Position numbers and translations under genes: made by a program. The notes below the pieces were generated by a model. It did no database searches. It was not told the DNA's origin and saw only the letters and a list, made by a program, of their open reading frames with translations. Below, piece after piece: positions 27,002 to 37,290 of a DNA stretch of 64,000 nucleotides (the stretch's first letter is position 1; each line of letters opens with the position of its first letter). Source of the DNA: Rufibacter roseus (GTDB taxonomy: Bacteria > Bacteroidota > Bacteroidia > Cytophagales > Hymenobacteraceae); assembly GCF_001647285.1 (NCBI RefSeq), contig NZ_LRML01000018.1, positions 24,268-88,267 on the forward strand, written 5' to 3'.

Positions 27002-28423
27002 ATGCAGCACGTATCTCCGATAAGAGAGCCTCTAGTAACTGGGGGTAAAACTTATGCAGACATTACGGAGGACGTTTGTCGGCAGGTGGAAGCCAAGCCG
27101 AACGTCCGCTGGATGATTGCGATGGGAGTTTCTTTGGTCTTCCTTGGTATCTTCCTTTATTCAGTATACCGCACCTTGTGGTTTGGTATAGGTGAGTGGG
27201 GCTTGAATAAAACAGTTGGTTGGGCATGGGATATCACCAACTTCGTATGGTGGGTAGGTATTGGTCACGCCGGTACTCTAATATCAGCCATCTTGTTGTT
27301 GTTCCGTCAGAAATGGAGAACATCTATCAACCGTGCGGCTGAGGCGATGACGATTTTCGCAGTAATCTGTGCGGCTATGTTCCCTGTATTGCACATGGGC
27401 CGTCCGTGGTTAGCTTACTGGGTGTTGCCTTTACCAAATACATTTGGTTCTCTTTGGGTGAACTTCAACTCACCACTTCTTTGGGACGTATTCGCGATCA
27501 GTACCTATTTCTCAGTTTCACTTGTATTCTGGTACATAGGTCTGATTCCAGACTTCGCTACTATCAGAGATAGAGCCACTGGACCCATTGCCCGCAGAGC
27601 TTACGCTCTGTTGAGCATGAACTGGACAGGTTCTGCGAAGCACTGGTCACGCTATGAGACTGTTTCATTGATTTTAGCTGGTTTAGCAACTCCTCTGGTA
27701 CTTTCAGTTCACACTATTGTATCAATGGACTTTGCAACCTCGGTTATTCCAGGTTGGCACACGACTATCTTCCCTCCATACTTTGTGGCTGGTGCAATAT
27801 TCTCAGGTTTTGCAATGGTATTAACCCTAATGATTATTACCAGAAAAGTTTTCAAACTGGAAGATTACATCACGCTGGAGCACGTAGAGTCCATGAACAA
27901 GGTAATTACCTTAACCGGATCTATTGTAGGGGTGGCATATATCACAGAATTCTTTATTGCCTGGTATTCAGGTGTGGAATATGAGCAGTATGCGTTTATT
28001 AACCGTGCTACCGGACCTTACTGGTGGGCTTACTGGTCAATGATGACTTGTAACGTAATTACGCCTCAGCTTTTCTGGTTCCGTGGAATTCGCCGCAGCT
28101 TAACTGCCACGTTCATTATTTCAATTTTTGTGAACATTGGTATGTGGTTTGAGCGCTTTGTAATTATCGTGACGTCATTGCACCGCGACTTCTTACCATC
28201 TAGCTGGGTAATGTTCTCTCCAACTGCCATTGATGTTGGGGTATATGTAGGTACTATGGGCTTGTTCTTTACCCTGTTCCTGCTGTTCGCTAAATTCTTC
28301 CCAGTAGTAAACATGGCTGAGGTTAAATCAATTTTGAAATCGTCTTCTGGAATCAGCCACACTACGCACCCAGGAGCATCAATGCATGGCACAGCACCTA
28401 ACAACTCTCACAAACATGACTAG
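27002..28423 (+). CDS. actC: Alternative Complex III subunit ActC (NrfD/PsrC-like)
   Basis: A 473-residue integral membrane protein of the NrfD/PsrC family with about ten helices in two bundles. ActC holds the quinol-binding site near ActB. Recognisable segments are [49 protein letters not shown] and [18 protein letters not shown]. The C-terminal tail is soluble and His-rich. The stop (TAG, 28421-28423) overlaps the ATG of actD, so they are translationally coupled. Confidence 0.94.
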   Translation: MQHVSPIREPLVTGGKTYADITEDVCRQVEAKPNVRWMIAMGVSLVFLGIFLYSVYRTLWFGIGEWGLNKTVGWAWDITNFVWWVGIGHAGTLISAILLLFRQKWRTSINRAAEAMTIFAVICAAMFPVLHMGRPWLAYWVLPLPNTFGSLWVNFNSPLLWDVFAISTYFSVSLVFWYIGLIPDFATIRDRATGPIARRAYALLSMNWTGSAKHWSRYETVSLILAGLATPLVLSVHTIVSMDFATSVIPGWHTTIFPPYFVAGAIFSGFAMVLTLMIITRKVFKLEDYITLEHVESMNKVITLTGSIVGVAYITEFFIAWYSGVEYEQYAFINRATGPYWWAYWSMMTCNVITPQLFWFRGIRRSLTATFIISIFVNIGMWFERFVIIVTSLHRDFLPSSWVMFSPTAIDVGVYVGTMGLFFTLFLLFAKFFPVVNMAEVKSILKSSSGISHTTHPGASMHGTAPNNSHKHD

Positions 28424-28940
28424 TAAGAAATATATACTCGGTGTATTTGACGACGAGGATGTGCTGCTGAACGCCATTGAAAAGACACGCGCGGCAGGCA
28501 CTAAAATTTATGATGTGTTTTCTCCGTACCCTATTCACGGAATAGATGATGTACTGGGGATACAGCGTTCAAGATTGCCTATCGTTGCTTTCTTCTGCGG
28601 ACTTTGCGGTACTTCATTTGCCCTTTGGATGCAGATATGGATGCTAGGTTTTGACTGGCCAATGATCATTGGTGGTAAACCACACGTAGCGTTGCCAGCT
28701 TTCATTCCGGTAACGTTTGAATTAACTGTACTTTGTGCAGCTTTTGGTATGGTGATCACCTTCTTTGTCATTAGTGGTCTTCGCCCAACCTTAAAGGTGC
28801 CGGTGATGGATCTTCGTTCAACAGATGACAAATACGTAATGGCCATTGAACTGAAAGAAGGCATCGATATCCAAAAATTAAATGATCTTCTCCGTTCTAA
28901 CGGGGCTATTGAAGTTAACGAGAAGGAGGTAGTTAAATAA
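28416..28940 (+). CDS. actD: Alternative Complex III subunit ActD (DUF3341)
   Basis: A 174-residue membrane protein of the DUF3341 family. The cytoplasmic N-terminal part ([21 protein letters not shown]) contains [19 protein letters not shown]. Two helices follow (about residues 60-85 and 95-125) and then a soluble C-terminal end. It is a structural subunit of ACIII with no cofactor. I chose the ATG at 28416 (MTSKKYILG) because an upstream in-frame ATG at 28386 would start deep inside actC and lacks family similarity. Its last codons contain AGAAGGAGGT, the ribosome-binding site of actE. Confidence 0.92.
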   Translation: MTSKKYILGVFDDEDVLLNAIEKTRAAGTKIYDVFSPYPIHGIDDVLGIQRSRLPIVAFFCGLCGTSFALWMQIWMLGFDWPMIIGGKPHVALPAFIPVTFELTVLCAAFGMVITFFVISGLRPTLKVPVMDLRSTDDKYVMAIELKEGIDIQKLNDLLRSNGAIEVNEKEVVK

Positions 28941-29662
28941 TGAACAGTTTGATGAAAATAGGAGCTAAAGCCTCCTTTGTACTTCTCTCTTCAGCATTCC
29001 TTTTCTCTTGCGGAAATGATCCGCAAGATCCAGGATTGGAATATGCTCCAGACATGTACAATCACGTTGGGTATGAGCCTTTGAAGCAGATAGAAGGAAA
29101 TAAAAACGCCATCAATCCACACGGAATGAACATGCGTGTTCCTGCTTCAAACACCATAGCCAGAGGAAATTTAGGATTCTACACGCATATTTCTAAAGAT
29201 AGTGCGGAAGTAGCAGGCCGGGAATTGAAGAATCCATTGGCAGCCAATTCGGCTAACCTTGGAGAAGGCAAAGTTTTATTCCAGCGTTTTTGCTCTCCTT
29301 GCCATGGACAAGAAGGAGCGGGAGACGGACTAGTCGGAGCAAAATTCAAAGGCGTTCCTAACTTTACCCAAGGCCGCTACGCTTCTTTACCAGACGGACA
29401 CATCTATCACGTGATCCAGAACGGAAGAGGTAGAATGATGCCACACGGCACACAAGTAAACCCTGAAGAGCGCTGGAAAATAGCCATGTATGTGCGCCAG
29501 TTGCAAAAAGGAATAGTTGATGTGGCGGAGGATGAGGCAACTGAAAAGCAAGGCTCATTAGTGACAGATGCACCAGCAGGCGCAAGCACTAATTCTCAGG
29601 CAGACGGTTCCAATCCTGTTACTGGTACTCTAACCCATCCTACAAAGGATATTCGTGATTAA
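28940..29662 (+). CDS. actE: Alternative Complex III subunit ActE (monoheme cytochrome c lipoprotein)
   Basis: A 240-residue lipoprotein (lipobox FLFSC) with one class I cytochrome c domain: heme motif CSPCHGQEGAGDGLVG at about residue 120 and a distal Met near GRGRMMPHG. ActE is an electron carrier at the periplasmic face of ACIII and may hand electrons directly to the oxidase. The tail (about 195-240) is Ala/Ser/Thr-rich and likely disordered. The start overlaps the actD stop (TAATG) and is preceded by AAGGAGGT ten bases upstream, an unusually strong Shine-Dalgarno for this phylum. Confidence 0.92.
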   Translation: MNSLMKIGAKASFVLLSSAFLFSCGNDPQDPGLEYAPDMYNHVGYEPLKQIEGNKNAINPHGMNMRVPASNTIARGNLGFYTHISKDSAEVAGRELKNPLAANSANLGEGKVLFQRFCSPCHGQEGAGDGLVGAKFKGVPNFTQGRYASLPDGHIYHVIQNGRGRMMPHGTQVNPEERWKIAMYVRQLQKGIVDVAEDEATEKQGSLVTDAPAGASTNSQADGSNPVTGTLTHPTKDIRD

Positions 29663-29680
29663 CCTTAAAAGGTAATTTAA

Positions 29681-30958
29681 ATGATAACTGAAGAAAGATT
29701 TAGTATTTCTAAAAGAAGCACCAACAGGTTCTTCTTCATGATAGCTATTGGGTTGGTACTGTTAGTAGCCGGTCTCATTATTGCTGCTACCTCTGGCGGT
29801 GGTCATGGAGAAGAACACGGTGCCGAAGCTGGACATCATGCGGCAGGATGGGGACAGCGTTTGCTTGCTAACCTTTGGATGAACAATGTTTATTTTACAG
29901 GTATAGCAGTTGTAGGTGTTTTGTTTATCGCTATTCAATATGTGGCATATGCAGGTTGGTCTGTAGCAATAAAAAGGGTACCTGAAGCGATAGGTGCTTA
30001 TTTACCTGTAGGCGGTATCATCATGGTGTTGGTGTTTTTACTTCCAATCATCTTTACCGGGCATAACACCTTGTTTCACTGGACTGACCATGCCGTTACA
30101 GATCCCACTAATGATCAATATGACCCTGTTATAGCAGGCAAATCAGGATACTTGAACGTAATTTTCTACACCATTAGAATGGTAGCCTATTTTGTTCTGT
30201 GGTTCCTGTTTTACAAGTGGTTGAGAAGAGAATCATTGGCTGAAGATTTGAATGGTGGTTTAAATCATTATAACAAAAGCATTACTCTAGGTGCTGCTTT
30301 CCTTGTAATATTTGGAGTAACTTCTTCAATGGCAGCCTGGGATTGGGTAATGTCTATCGATACACACTGGTTTAGTACCATGTTTGGTTGGTATGTATTT
30401 GCTAGTTGGTGGGTTTCTGGCTTAGCAGCTATTACATTAACCATTATCTTCTTAAAGCAGATGGGTTACCTTAAAATGGTAACATCTAATCACCTGCATG
30501 ACTTAGGAAAATTCCTGTTCGGGTTCAGTATTTTCTGGACATATATCTGGTTCTCTCAATTCATGCTTTATTGGTATGCTAACATACCGGAAGAAGCTAT
30601 CTATTTTATAGAGCGTTTAGGGGGTAACAATAACCACTATACCTGGATATTCTTTTTCAACCTGCTCATAAACTTTGCTTTCCCTTTCCTTGTTCTAATG
30701 ACAAGAGATGCGAAGCGTCAGATGCTTATGCTGAAGATAGTTTGTATCGCTATCTTGATCGGTCACTGGTTTGACTTTTATATGATGATTATGCCAGGAG
30801 CCATGCGCGAAGAGGGAGGATTTGGTTTGATAGAATTAGGTACAGCTTTGACTTTCTTAGGACTATTCTTGTGGAGATATACCTCAGAATTGACAAAGGC
30901 TAATTTGGTTCCTCTGAACCACCCTTTCCTGGATGAAAGTGTTCATCACCACGTTTAA
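29681..30958 (+). CDS. actF: Alternative Complex III subunit ActF
   Basis: A 425-residue membrane subunit with about ten helices, distantly related to ActC. Recognisable parts are LLANLWMNNVYFTGIAVVGV, GVTSSMAAWDWVMSIDTHWF, FGWYVFASWWVSGLAAI and TYIWFSQFMLYWYANIPEE. In ACIII structures ActC and ActF are pseudo-symmetric; only ActC has the clear quinone site. The N-terminal loop is His-rich (GGGHGEEHGAEAGHHAAG). It closes the six-gene act set, and coxB begins 24 bases later. Confidence 0.93.
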   Translation: MITEERFSISKRSTNRFFFMIAIGLVLLVAGLIIAATSGGGHGEEHGAEAGHHAAGWGQRLLANLWMNNVYFTGIAVVGVLFIAIQYVAYAGWSVAIKRVPEAIGAYLPVGGIIMVLVFLLPIIFTGHNTLFHWTDHAVTDPTNDQYDPVIAGKSGYLNVIFYTIRMVAYFVLWFLFYKWLRRESLAEDLNGGLNHYNKSITLGAAFLVIFGVTSSMAAWDWVMSIDTHWFSTMFGWYVFASWWVSGLAAITLTIIFLKQMGYLKMVTSNHLHDLGKFLFGFSIFWTYIWFSQFMLYWYANIPEEAIYFIERLGGNNNHYTWIFFFNLLINFAFPFLVLMTRDAKRQMLMLKIVCIAILIGHWFDFYMMIMPGAMREEGGFGLIELGTALTFLGLFLWRYTSELTKANLVPLNHPFLDESVHHHV

Positions 30959-30982
30959 GATTTCATTTAAAAGACTCGGATA

Positions 30983-32029
30983 ATGATTACGATTGCTGTA
31001 GCACTATCAATCATCCTTTTATTAGTCATCCTCTATCTTTTGTTTAGAATCCAGGTATTGGCTTCTATTTTCAAAGGAAGTTACCGGCGTGACGTTGGCA
31101 AGAGCAACAAGGTAAATGCCATTCTTTTGCTCGCTTTCTTTATAGTAATGGGTGGCCTGTTTGTATGGTCATTTGTAGCTGCTAAAGAAGATATGATTTT
31201 GCCTTTGGCTTCGGCCCATGGTGATGAACTGGATAGTATGTTCTGGTTAACCATGGCGGTTATTGGAATTGTGTTTGTTATTACCCATATACTTTTGTTC
31301 GTGTATTCTTACAAATACCAACATCAGGATGGCAAAAGAGCTTACTATTACCCACATAACAACAAGATTGAAATTATCTGGACGGTAATTCCGGCTGTTG
31401 TAATGGCGCTATTGGTATTCTCTGGATGGAAAACCTGGGCCAAAATTACTAGCCCAGCCCCAGCTGAGTCTGTGATGGTTGAGGTGATGGGTAAGCAGTT
31501 TAACTGGATGGTGCGTTACCCAGGTAATGATAACAAGTTAGGCTTGGTAAAGCACACCCTGATTAATGCAAACAATGAGTTTGGTATAGATTACTCTGAT
31601 CAAAACGCACAGGATGACTTTATGGCTGATCCTACTGCCTTCAGAGTACCAAAGGGTAAACCAGTATTATTGAAGATTAGATCACGTGATGTAATTCACA
31701 GTGTTTTCCTTCCTCACTTCAGAGTGAAAATGGATGCGGTGCCAGGTATGCCTACTACTTTCTGGTTTATCCCAACCAAAACTACAGCAGAAATGCAGAC
31801 GGAAACAGGTAACCCTAATTTCCAATATGAATTAGCCTGTACTGAGGTCTGTGGTAGAGGACACTTCGCTATGAAGATGATCATGGTGGTAGAAGAGCCT
31901 GAAGACTACGATGCTTGGATTGCTGAACAAAGCAAGAAAACCTTTGTATCACAACAGGCAGCTCCTGCTGCAGGTGAGGAACAGGCAGTAGCCACGAATG
32001 GGGCAGGTTCAACCGAACCAGCTCAATAA
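30983..32029 (+). CDS. coxB: Cytochrome c oxidase subunit II (CuA)
   Basis: A 348-residue subunit II. N-terminal hydrophobic segments (about four, more than the usual two) precede a periplasmic cupredoxin domain. CuA ligands are present: His in DVIHSVFLPHF, Cys286, Cys290, His294 and Met297 within CTEVCGRGHFAM. The TVIPAVVMALLVFSGW helix is typical of subunit II. There is no C-terminal cytochrome c domain, so the donor heme must come from ActA or ActE. The tail after residue 315 is low-complexity. It couples ACIII to CoxA. Confidence 0.95.
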   Translation: MITIAVALSIILLLVILYLLFRIQVLASIFKGSYRRDVGKSNKVNAILLLAFFIVMGGLFVWSFVAAKEDMILPLASAHGDELDSMFWLTMAVIGIVFVITHILLFVYSYKYQHQDGKRAYYYPHNNKIEIIWTVIPAVVMALLVFSGWKTWAKITSPAPAESVMVEVMGKQFNWMVRYPGNDNKLGLVKHTLINANNEFGIDYSDQNAQDDFMADPTAFRVPKGKPVLLKIRSRDVIHSVFLPHFRVKMDAVPGMPTTFWFIPTKTTAEMQTETGNPNFQYELACTEVCGRGHFAMKMIMVVEEPEDYDAWIAEQSKKTFVSQQAAPAAGEEQAVATNGAGSTEPAQ

Positions 32030-32058
32030 GAATAGTTATAATCTTTTAAAAGTATTGT

Positions 32059-33888
32059 ATGTCTAGCACGGATATTTCATTACATAATGATGTGCACTCA
32101 GGGCACGATGAGCATCATGATGACCATCATGACCAAAGCTTTATCGAGAAGTACATCTTTAGTCAAGACCATAAGGTAATTGCGAAGCAATTCTTATTTG
32201 CTGGTATTTTCTGGGCTATTATCGGAGGTACTCTATCAAGTTTGTTCCGTATGCAGCTCGGTTTTCCTGAGGCAACCTTTACTTTTCTGGAGCCTCTCTT
32301 AGGTAAGTGGGTTGAAGGAGGAAAGCTTGATCCGAACTTTTACCTTGCCTTAGTAACTATGCACGGTACCATCATGGTATTCTTTGTGTTGACGGCTGGG
32401 TTGAGTGGTACCTTCAGTAACTTTTTGATTCCATTACAATTAGGAGCCCGTGATATGGCTTCTGGTTTTATGAACATGTTATCTTTCTGGTTTTTCTTTA
32501 TTGCCAGCATTATCATGTTCTACTCTCTATTCTTAGAAACAGGACCAGCTGCGGGTGGTTGGACTGTTTACCCACCATTGAGTGCTTTGCCACAGGCTAT
32601 ACCAGGTTCTGGCGCGGGTATGACTTTGTGGTTGGTGAGCATGGCCATTTTCATTGTGTCACAGTTATTGGGTGGTGTCAACTATATTACAACTGTAATC
32701 AACCTGCGGACGCGTGGTATGTCAATGGCTAAAATGCCCCTTACTATCTGGGCGTTTTTCTTGACTGCAGTACTTGGACTTTTAGCTTTCCCTGTTCTGT
32801 TTTCTGCTGCTTTGTTGTTGATATTTGACCGTAGCTTTGGCACTAGTTTCTTCTTGTCAGATATTTATGTAGCTGGTGAAGCTCTTACCCACACAGGTGG
32901 TAGCCCCATCTTGTTCCAGCACTTATTCTGGTTCCTTGGTCACCCCGAGGTATACATCGTTATTCTACCAACCTTTGGTATTGTATCAGAAGTAATCTCT
33001 ACCTGTGCTCGTAAGCCAATTTTCGGTTACCGTGCTATGATCGGTTCAATGTTGGGTATCGCCTTACTTTCCTTCGTAGTATGGGCTCACCACATGTTCG
33101 TTTCAGGTATGAATCCTTTCCTTGGGTCTGTGTTCATGTTCCTGACCTTGATTATTGCTGTGCCATCAGCTGTGAAAGTGTTTAACTGGATCGCTACTAT
33201 CTGGAGAGGTAATATCAACTTCACTCCAGCTATGTTGTATTCCATAGCATTCGTTTCACTCTTCATTTCTGGTGGTGTAACTGGTATTATCTTAGGTAAC
33301 TCTGCGTTAGATATTCAGTTACATGATACCTACTTCGTAGTAGCTCACTTCCACTTGGTTATGGGTAGTGCGGCTTTCTTCGGAATGTTTGCAGGTGTTT
33401 ATCACTGGTTCCCTAAAATGTTTGGCCGCATGATGGATGAAAAGCTTGGCTACGTGCACTTCTGGATTACTTTCATCTGTGCGTACCTGATCTTCATGCC
33501 GATGCACTACATGGGTATTGCTGGTTTCCCTAGAAGATACTATACCTGGACTGGCTTTGACACGTTCAGTACCTTCCTTGATATGAACTCTTTCATCACC
33601 ATAGCGGCGATTGTAGTGTTTGTAGGTCAATTTATCTTCTTATTTAACTTCTTCTATAGCATCTTCAGAGGAAGACGTGCTACTGAGAACCCTTGGAAGT
33701 CGAATACTTTAGAATGGACTACTCCTGTTAATCCAGGACATGGTAACTGGCCAGGTCCGCTTCCTGTAGTATACAGATGGCCCTATGACTATAGCAAGCC
33801 AGGTGCTCAGGAAGATTTTATTCCGCAGAACGTACCTTTCTCTCAAACGGCATCCTCTAATTTGCCGCATGAGAGAGATTTCGAATAA
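32059..33888 (+). CDS. coxA: Cytochrome c oxidase subunit I
   Basis: A 609-residue heme-copper oxidase catalytic subunit with about twelve helices. Ligands seen: His102 and His432 for low-spin heme a, His430 for heme a3, and His295, His344 and His345 for CuB. HPEVY at 295-299 carries the Tyr cross-linked to the CuB His, a mark of the A family. FFVLTAGLSGTFSNFL and WAHHMFVSGM are as in caa3/aa3 oxidases. The His- and Asp-rich start (HSGHDEHHDDHHDQS) is cytoplasmic. It reduces oxygen to water and pumps protons. Near-abutting ctaA, three bases on, supports coordinated assembly. Confidence 0.97.
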   Translation: MSSTDISLHNDVHSGHDEHHDDHHDQSFIEKYIFSQDHKVIAKQFLFAGIFWAIIGGTLSSLFRMQLGFPEATFTFLEPLLGKWVEGGKLDPNFYLALVTMHGTIMVFFVLTAGLSGTFSNFLIPLQLGARDMASGFMNMLSFWFFFIASIIMFYSLFLETGPAAGGWTVYPPLSALPQAIPGSGAGMTLWLVSMAIFIVSQLLGGVNYITTVINLRTRGMSMAKMPLTIWAFFLTAVLGLLAFPVLFSAALLLIFDRSFGTSFFLSDIYVAGEALTHTGGSPILFQHLFWFLGHPEVYIVILPTFGIVSEVISTCARKPIFGYRAMIGSMLGIALLSFVVWAHHMFVSGMNPFLGSVFMFLTLIIAVPSAVKVFNWIATIWRGNINFTPAMLYSIAFVSLFISGGVTGIILGNSALDIQLHDTYFVVAHFHLVMGSAAFFGMFAGVYHWFPKMFGRMMDEKLGYVHFWITFICAYLIFMPMHYMGIAGFPRRYYTWTGFDTFSTFLDMNSFITIAAIVVFVGQFIFLFNFFYSIFRGRRATENPWKSNTLEWTTPVNPGHGNWPGPLPVVYRWPYDYSKPGAQEDFIPQNVPFSQTASSNLPHERDFE

Positions 33889-33891
33889 CGA

Positions 33892-34971
33892 ATGAAGAAT
33901 AAATCTTTTAGTAGTAAAAGGTTTAGAAATATAGGAGTACTTACTGTTGCTTCTGTATATTTTTTAATCTTAGTAGGGGGGATCGTCCGCAGCACAGGTT
34001 CAGGTATGGGATGTCCAGACTGGCCGAAGTGTTTCGGGTCGTGGGTCCCCCCCACTAGTTTAGAAGAGTTACCATCTGATTATTTAGAGGCATATAAGGA
34101 AAAGCGGTTACAGAAGAATGAGCGCATAGCTAAGCTGCTTCACTCTTTGGGTTTTTCTGAAACTTCTCAACAAATTCTGTCTCATCCCTACCAGTTTTTA
34201 GAAACGGAATTTAACGTTACTAAAACATGGATTGAGTATGTGAACAGACTGGTAGGAGCTGTTATTGGTCTTCTGATTCTGCTTACAGTAGTATATGCTT
34301 TACCGTATAGGGTAACAGACCCTAAGATCTTCTGGGGTTCAGTGGTATCTTTAATTCTTGTTGGTTTCCAAGGCTGGCTGGGTTCTTTGGTGGTTTCTAC
34401 CAATCTTTTGCCAGAAATGGTGACCATTCATATGGCCTTGGCTTTAGTTCTGTTAGCACTTCTGATTTATGTGGTGTTAAGATCACAACGAGAGCAAGTA
34501 GTTCAATTAAGTTTAACAGGCTCTGCAACAATCAAAGGTATTATCATACTGACATTGATCTTGTCTTTTGTGCAGATCATCATAGGCACTCAAGTAAGAG
34601 AACAAGTAGACATAGTAGCTTTTGATCTGAATAATCAGGGTCGTGAATTATGGATTGACAGACTGGGGAGATCTTTTTATGTGCACCGTTCTCTTTCTAT
34701 ACTTGTAGTGCTGCTTAATGTGGCTCTTTATTTATTAGTAAAGAAACTGAAGCATAAGGTACTGCTGAATATAGCGGCCTGGGTGTTGATAGTGATAGGA
34801 ATGGAAATTGTTTTGGGGATAGTACTAGCTTATTTTGCTTTGCCTGCATTTGCTCAGCCTCTGCATTTGCTGTTAGGTACTCTGTTATTTGGGTTGCAGT
34901 TTTTGTTGCTGGTCTACTATTACTATGCCCAAAAAAGGATGTATAACCCAAAGCCTGAATTGGTGGCGTAA
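33892..34971 (+). CDS. ctaA: Heme A synthase (COX15/CtaA)
   Basis: A 359-residue membrane enzyme that oxidises the C8 methyl of heme O to a formyl group, making heme A. The N-terminus VGGIVRSTGSGMGCPDWPKCFG has the Cys pair typical of CtaA. His residues in YVNRLVG, TIHMALA, YVHRSLS and QPLHLLLG fit the four heme-ligating positions in eight helices. A COX15-type length. It lies directly after coxA and before the heme O synthase, giving a complete heme A route within the cluster. Confidence 0.94.
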   Translation: MKNKSFSSKRFRNIGVLTVASVYFLILVGGIVRSTGSGMGCPDWPKCFGSWVPPTSLEELPSDYLEAYKEKRLQKNERIAKLLHSLGFSETSQQILSHPYQFLETEFNVTKTWIEYVNRLVGAVIGLLILLTVVYALPYRVTDPKIFWGSVVSLILVGFQGWLGSLVVSTNLLPEMVTIHMALALVLLALLIYVVLRSQREQVVQLSLTGSATIKGIIILTLILSFVQIIIGTQVREQVDIVAFDLNNQGRELWIDRLGRSFYVHRSLSILVVLLNVALYLLVKKLKHKVLLNIAAWVLIVIGMEIVLGIVLAYFALPAFAQPLHLLLGTLLFGLQFLLLVYYYYAQKRMYNPKPELVA

Positions 34972-34979
34972 AAACAATT

Positions 34980-35876
34980 ATGTACGTACAAGACGTTACA
35001 GCTAGTGCCCAGACATCATCGGCCATGAGTAAAGCAAGCGCATATTTTCAACTTATCAAGTTTAGGCTTTCGGCTACGGTTGCTTTTTCTAGTGCTATTG
35101 GTTTTTTACTTGGTAGACCAGATGCTAACTGGGTAAACACAGCTTTAATAATGTTAGGTGGCTTGTTGGTTACTGGTTCCGCTAATATCATTAATCAGAT
35201 TCTAGAGAAAGACCTGGATAAAATGATGAAGCGTACAGCTAAGCGCCCGTTGCCGAAAGATATACTTACAGTAAGAGAAGCTACTATTTATTGTGTTCTA
35301 TTAGGTATAGCAGGAGTTAGTTTACTTGGGCTATATTTCAATTGGTTAGCGGCTGCTCTTTCTTTTCTGTCTTTGTTGCTGTATGGTTTCTTCTATACAC
35401 CCCTAAAGCGGATTTCTCCAATTTGTGTTTTCGTTGGAGCTATACCTGGCGCATTGCCTCCATTGATTGGTTGGGTAGCAGGTACAGGGTATATAGGAGT
35501 AGAAGCCTGGATTTTGTTTGGAATACAATTTATCTGGCAGTTTCCACACTTTTGGGCTATTGCCTGGGTTTTAGATGAAGATTATAAAAAGGCGGGCTTC
35601 AAGATGCTACCTATGGCTGGTGGCAAAAATCTGAAGACTGCTGTTCAGATAATGATTTACACGCTATTGCTTATTCCATTGGGGCTATTGCCTCTGCAGT
35701 TTGGGATGGCGGGTAAAACATCTGCATTTATTGCTGTTGTATGTGGGGTTCTTTTTTTAATGCAGACGTTCTATCTAATGCTTACCTGTTCTAAACGGGC
35801 GGCTATGAACATTATGTTTGGTTCCTTTTTGTACCTGCCAATTGTTCAAATAGCCTTTGTAGTAGATAGACTTTAA
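34980..35876 (+). CDS. ctaB: Protoheme IX farnesyltransferase (heme O synthase)
   Basis: A 298-residue UbiA-family prenyltransferase that adds farnesyl to heme B. Asp-rich motif 1 is ANIINQILEKDLDKMMKRTAKRPLP and the second region is FYTPLKRISPICVFVGAIPGALPPLIGW. It has about nine helices. An internal ATG at 35025 (MSKASAYFQL) is an alternative start; I keep 34980 because it lies nine bases after ctaA. It acts just before CtaA in heme A synthesis. Confidence 0.95.
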   Translation: MYVQDVTASAQTSSAMSKASAYFQLIKFRLSATVAFSSAIGFLLGRPDANWVNTALIMLGGLLVTGSANIINQILEKDLDKMMKRTAKRPLPKDILTVREATIYCVLLGIAGVSLLGLYFNWLAAALSFLSLLLYGFFYTPLKRISPICVFVGAIPGALPPLIGWVAGTGYIGVEAWILFGIQFIWQFPHFWAIAWVLDEDYKKAGFKMLPMAGGKNLKTAVQIMIYTLLLIPLGLLPLQFGMAGKTSAFIAVVCGVLFLMQTFYLMLTCSKRAAMNIMFGSFLYLPIVQIAFVVDRL

Positions 35877-35885
35877 TAGAGTAAT

Positions 35886-36467
35886 ATGGTTGATAATATA
35901 AACTTTGAATCAAGCCAACGTCGCGTCAATCCGCTAAAGTTCATGCTTTGGCTGTTGATTGTCAGCATTGTAATGATGTTTGCGGCTTTTACCAGTGCCT
36001 ATATCGTCCGTCGGGAAGAAGGAAACTGGTTAGAATTTGATCTGCCATCTGTTCTGATCATCAACACAGTGGTGTTGTTACTGAGCAGTATTTTTTTACA
36101 CTGGGCCTATGTATCTGCCAAACGTGATAACGTAGGTAGCGTAAAAGTAGGTTTATGCCTTACGATTGCTGCCGGAGTTGCCTTCTTGATTGGTCAATGG
36201 ATAGGATGGGGCGAATTAGTGGATAATCAGGTATTCTTTGGTGGCCATACCGCCAACCCTTCTGGTTCTTTTCTGTATGTCTTAACAGGGGTACACGCTT
36301 TTCATTTAATCACGGGGTTAATTTTTTTAATTATTGTCGTAATTTCGGCCTTTAAGTATAAAGTACATTCACGTAATTTGGTGCGCATAGAGCTTTGCGC
36401 CATTTACTGGCACTTTTTAGGGGCTCTTTGGATTTACTTGTACTTATTCTTAACGTTGAACCATTAA
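35886..36467 (+). CDS. Cytochrome c oxidase subunit III, first copy
   Basis: A 193-residue subunit III-like protein with five helices. Family motifs: KFMLWLLIVSIVMMFAAFTSAYIVRR at the N-terminus, LTGVHAFHLITGLIFLI in the middle and IELCAIYWHFLGALWIYLYLFL at the end, including the conserved WHF. Subunit III stabilises CoxA. A second, longer copy follows at once (36484); paired copies are frequent in this phylum. Confidence 0.9.
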   Translation: MVDNINFESSQRRVNPLKFMLWLLIVSIVMMFAAFTSAYIVRREEGNWLEFDLPSVLIINTVVLLLSSIFLHWAYVSAKRDNVGSVKVGLCLTIAAGVAFLIGQWIGWGELVDNQVFFGGHTANPSGSFLYVLTGVHAFHLITGLIFLIIVVISAFKYKVHSRNLVRIELCAIYWHFLGALWIYLYLFLTLNH

Positions 36468-36483
36468 TTATTCACTAACACAT

Positions 36484-37257
36484 ATGTCGCAAACAACTAC
36501 ATTTGAGCAGCCTAAAACAGGCACTTGGGATGGAGGTAACGAGCCGTTTAAGGCAAGTTATGGTAAACTGATGATGTGGTTTTTTCTACTGTCAGATGCC
36601 TTTACTTTTGGAGCCTTTTTAACTACTTACGGTCTTGCCCGCCATCGTCACCGCTCTTTTGAAGAAGCTCAGGCTTTGTTACCGGAAGCTCAAAGATTGC
36701 AGGAGTTTGAATTCTCTACGCAATGGTGGCCAATACCTGAAAAGGTATTCAATGCATTTCCTGGTTTCCATGGTGTAGACTGGCCATTGGCATTTGTGGC
36801 TTTAATGACCATGATTCTTATTCTTAGCTCTGTTACCATGGTATTGGCAGTGGAAGCTGGGCATAGAATGGATAAGAAGGATGTGCAGAAATGGTTGTTA
36901 TGGACTATTTTATTTGGTTCTATGTTCTTAGGTTGCCAGGCTTGGGAGTGGACTCACTTTATAGCAGGTGATGAAACTGGGATGACCTTGGCAGATGGAA
37001 GTAAAATCTACGGAGCCAATTTGATCGTAAACCAATATGGTCCTCCGTTGTTTGCCGACCTGTTCTTCTTTATTACAGGTTTCCACGGAACCCACGTTTT
37101 AAGTGGGGTGGTGTTACTGATCCTGATTTTCATTAATACCGTGAACGGGGTTTACCACCGCAGGGGACACTATGAAATGGTAGAGAAAGTAGGTCTTTAC
37201 TGGCACTTTGTAGACTTAGTGTGGGTGTTCGTGTTTACCTTCTTCTACCTGGTGTAA
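36484..37257 (+). CDS. coxC: Cytochrome c oxidase subunit III, second copy
   Basis: A 257-residue subunit III. Motifs: KLMMWFFLLSDAFTFGAFLTTYGLARHR, FFFITGFHGTHVLSGVVLLI and KVGLYWHFVDLVWVFVFTFFYL. An extracytoplasmic insertion around residues 55-95 (RHRSFEEAQ to HGVDWPL) makes it longer than the first copy. The two proteins are clearly diverged, so they are probably different positions in the complex rather than a recent duplication. Confidence 0.92.
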   Translation: MSQTTTFEQPKTGTWDGGNEPFKASYGKLMMWFFLLSDAFTFGAFLTTYGLARHRHRSFEEAQALLPEAQRLQEFEFSTQWWPIPEKVFNAFPGFHGVDWPLAFVALMTMILILSSVTMVLAVEAGHRMDKKDVQKWLLWTILFGSMFLGCQAWEWTHFIAGDETGMTLADGSKIYGANLIVNQYGPPLFADLFFFITGFHGTHVLSGVVLLILIFINTVNGVYHRRGHYEMVEKVGLYWHFVDLVWVFVFTFFYLV

Positions 37258-37290
37258 TTGTTGTTTTACTAGATTTAATCTTTAAGAAAT

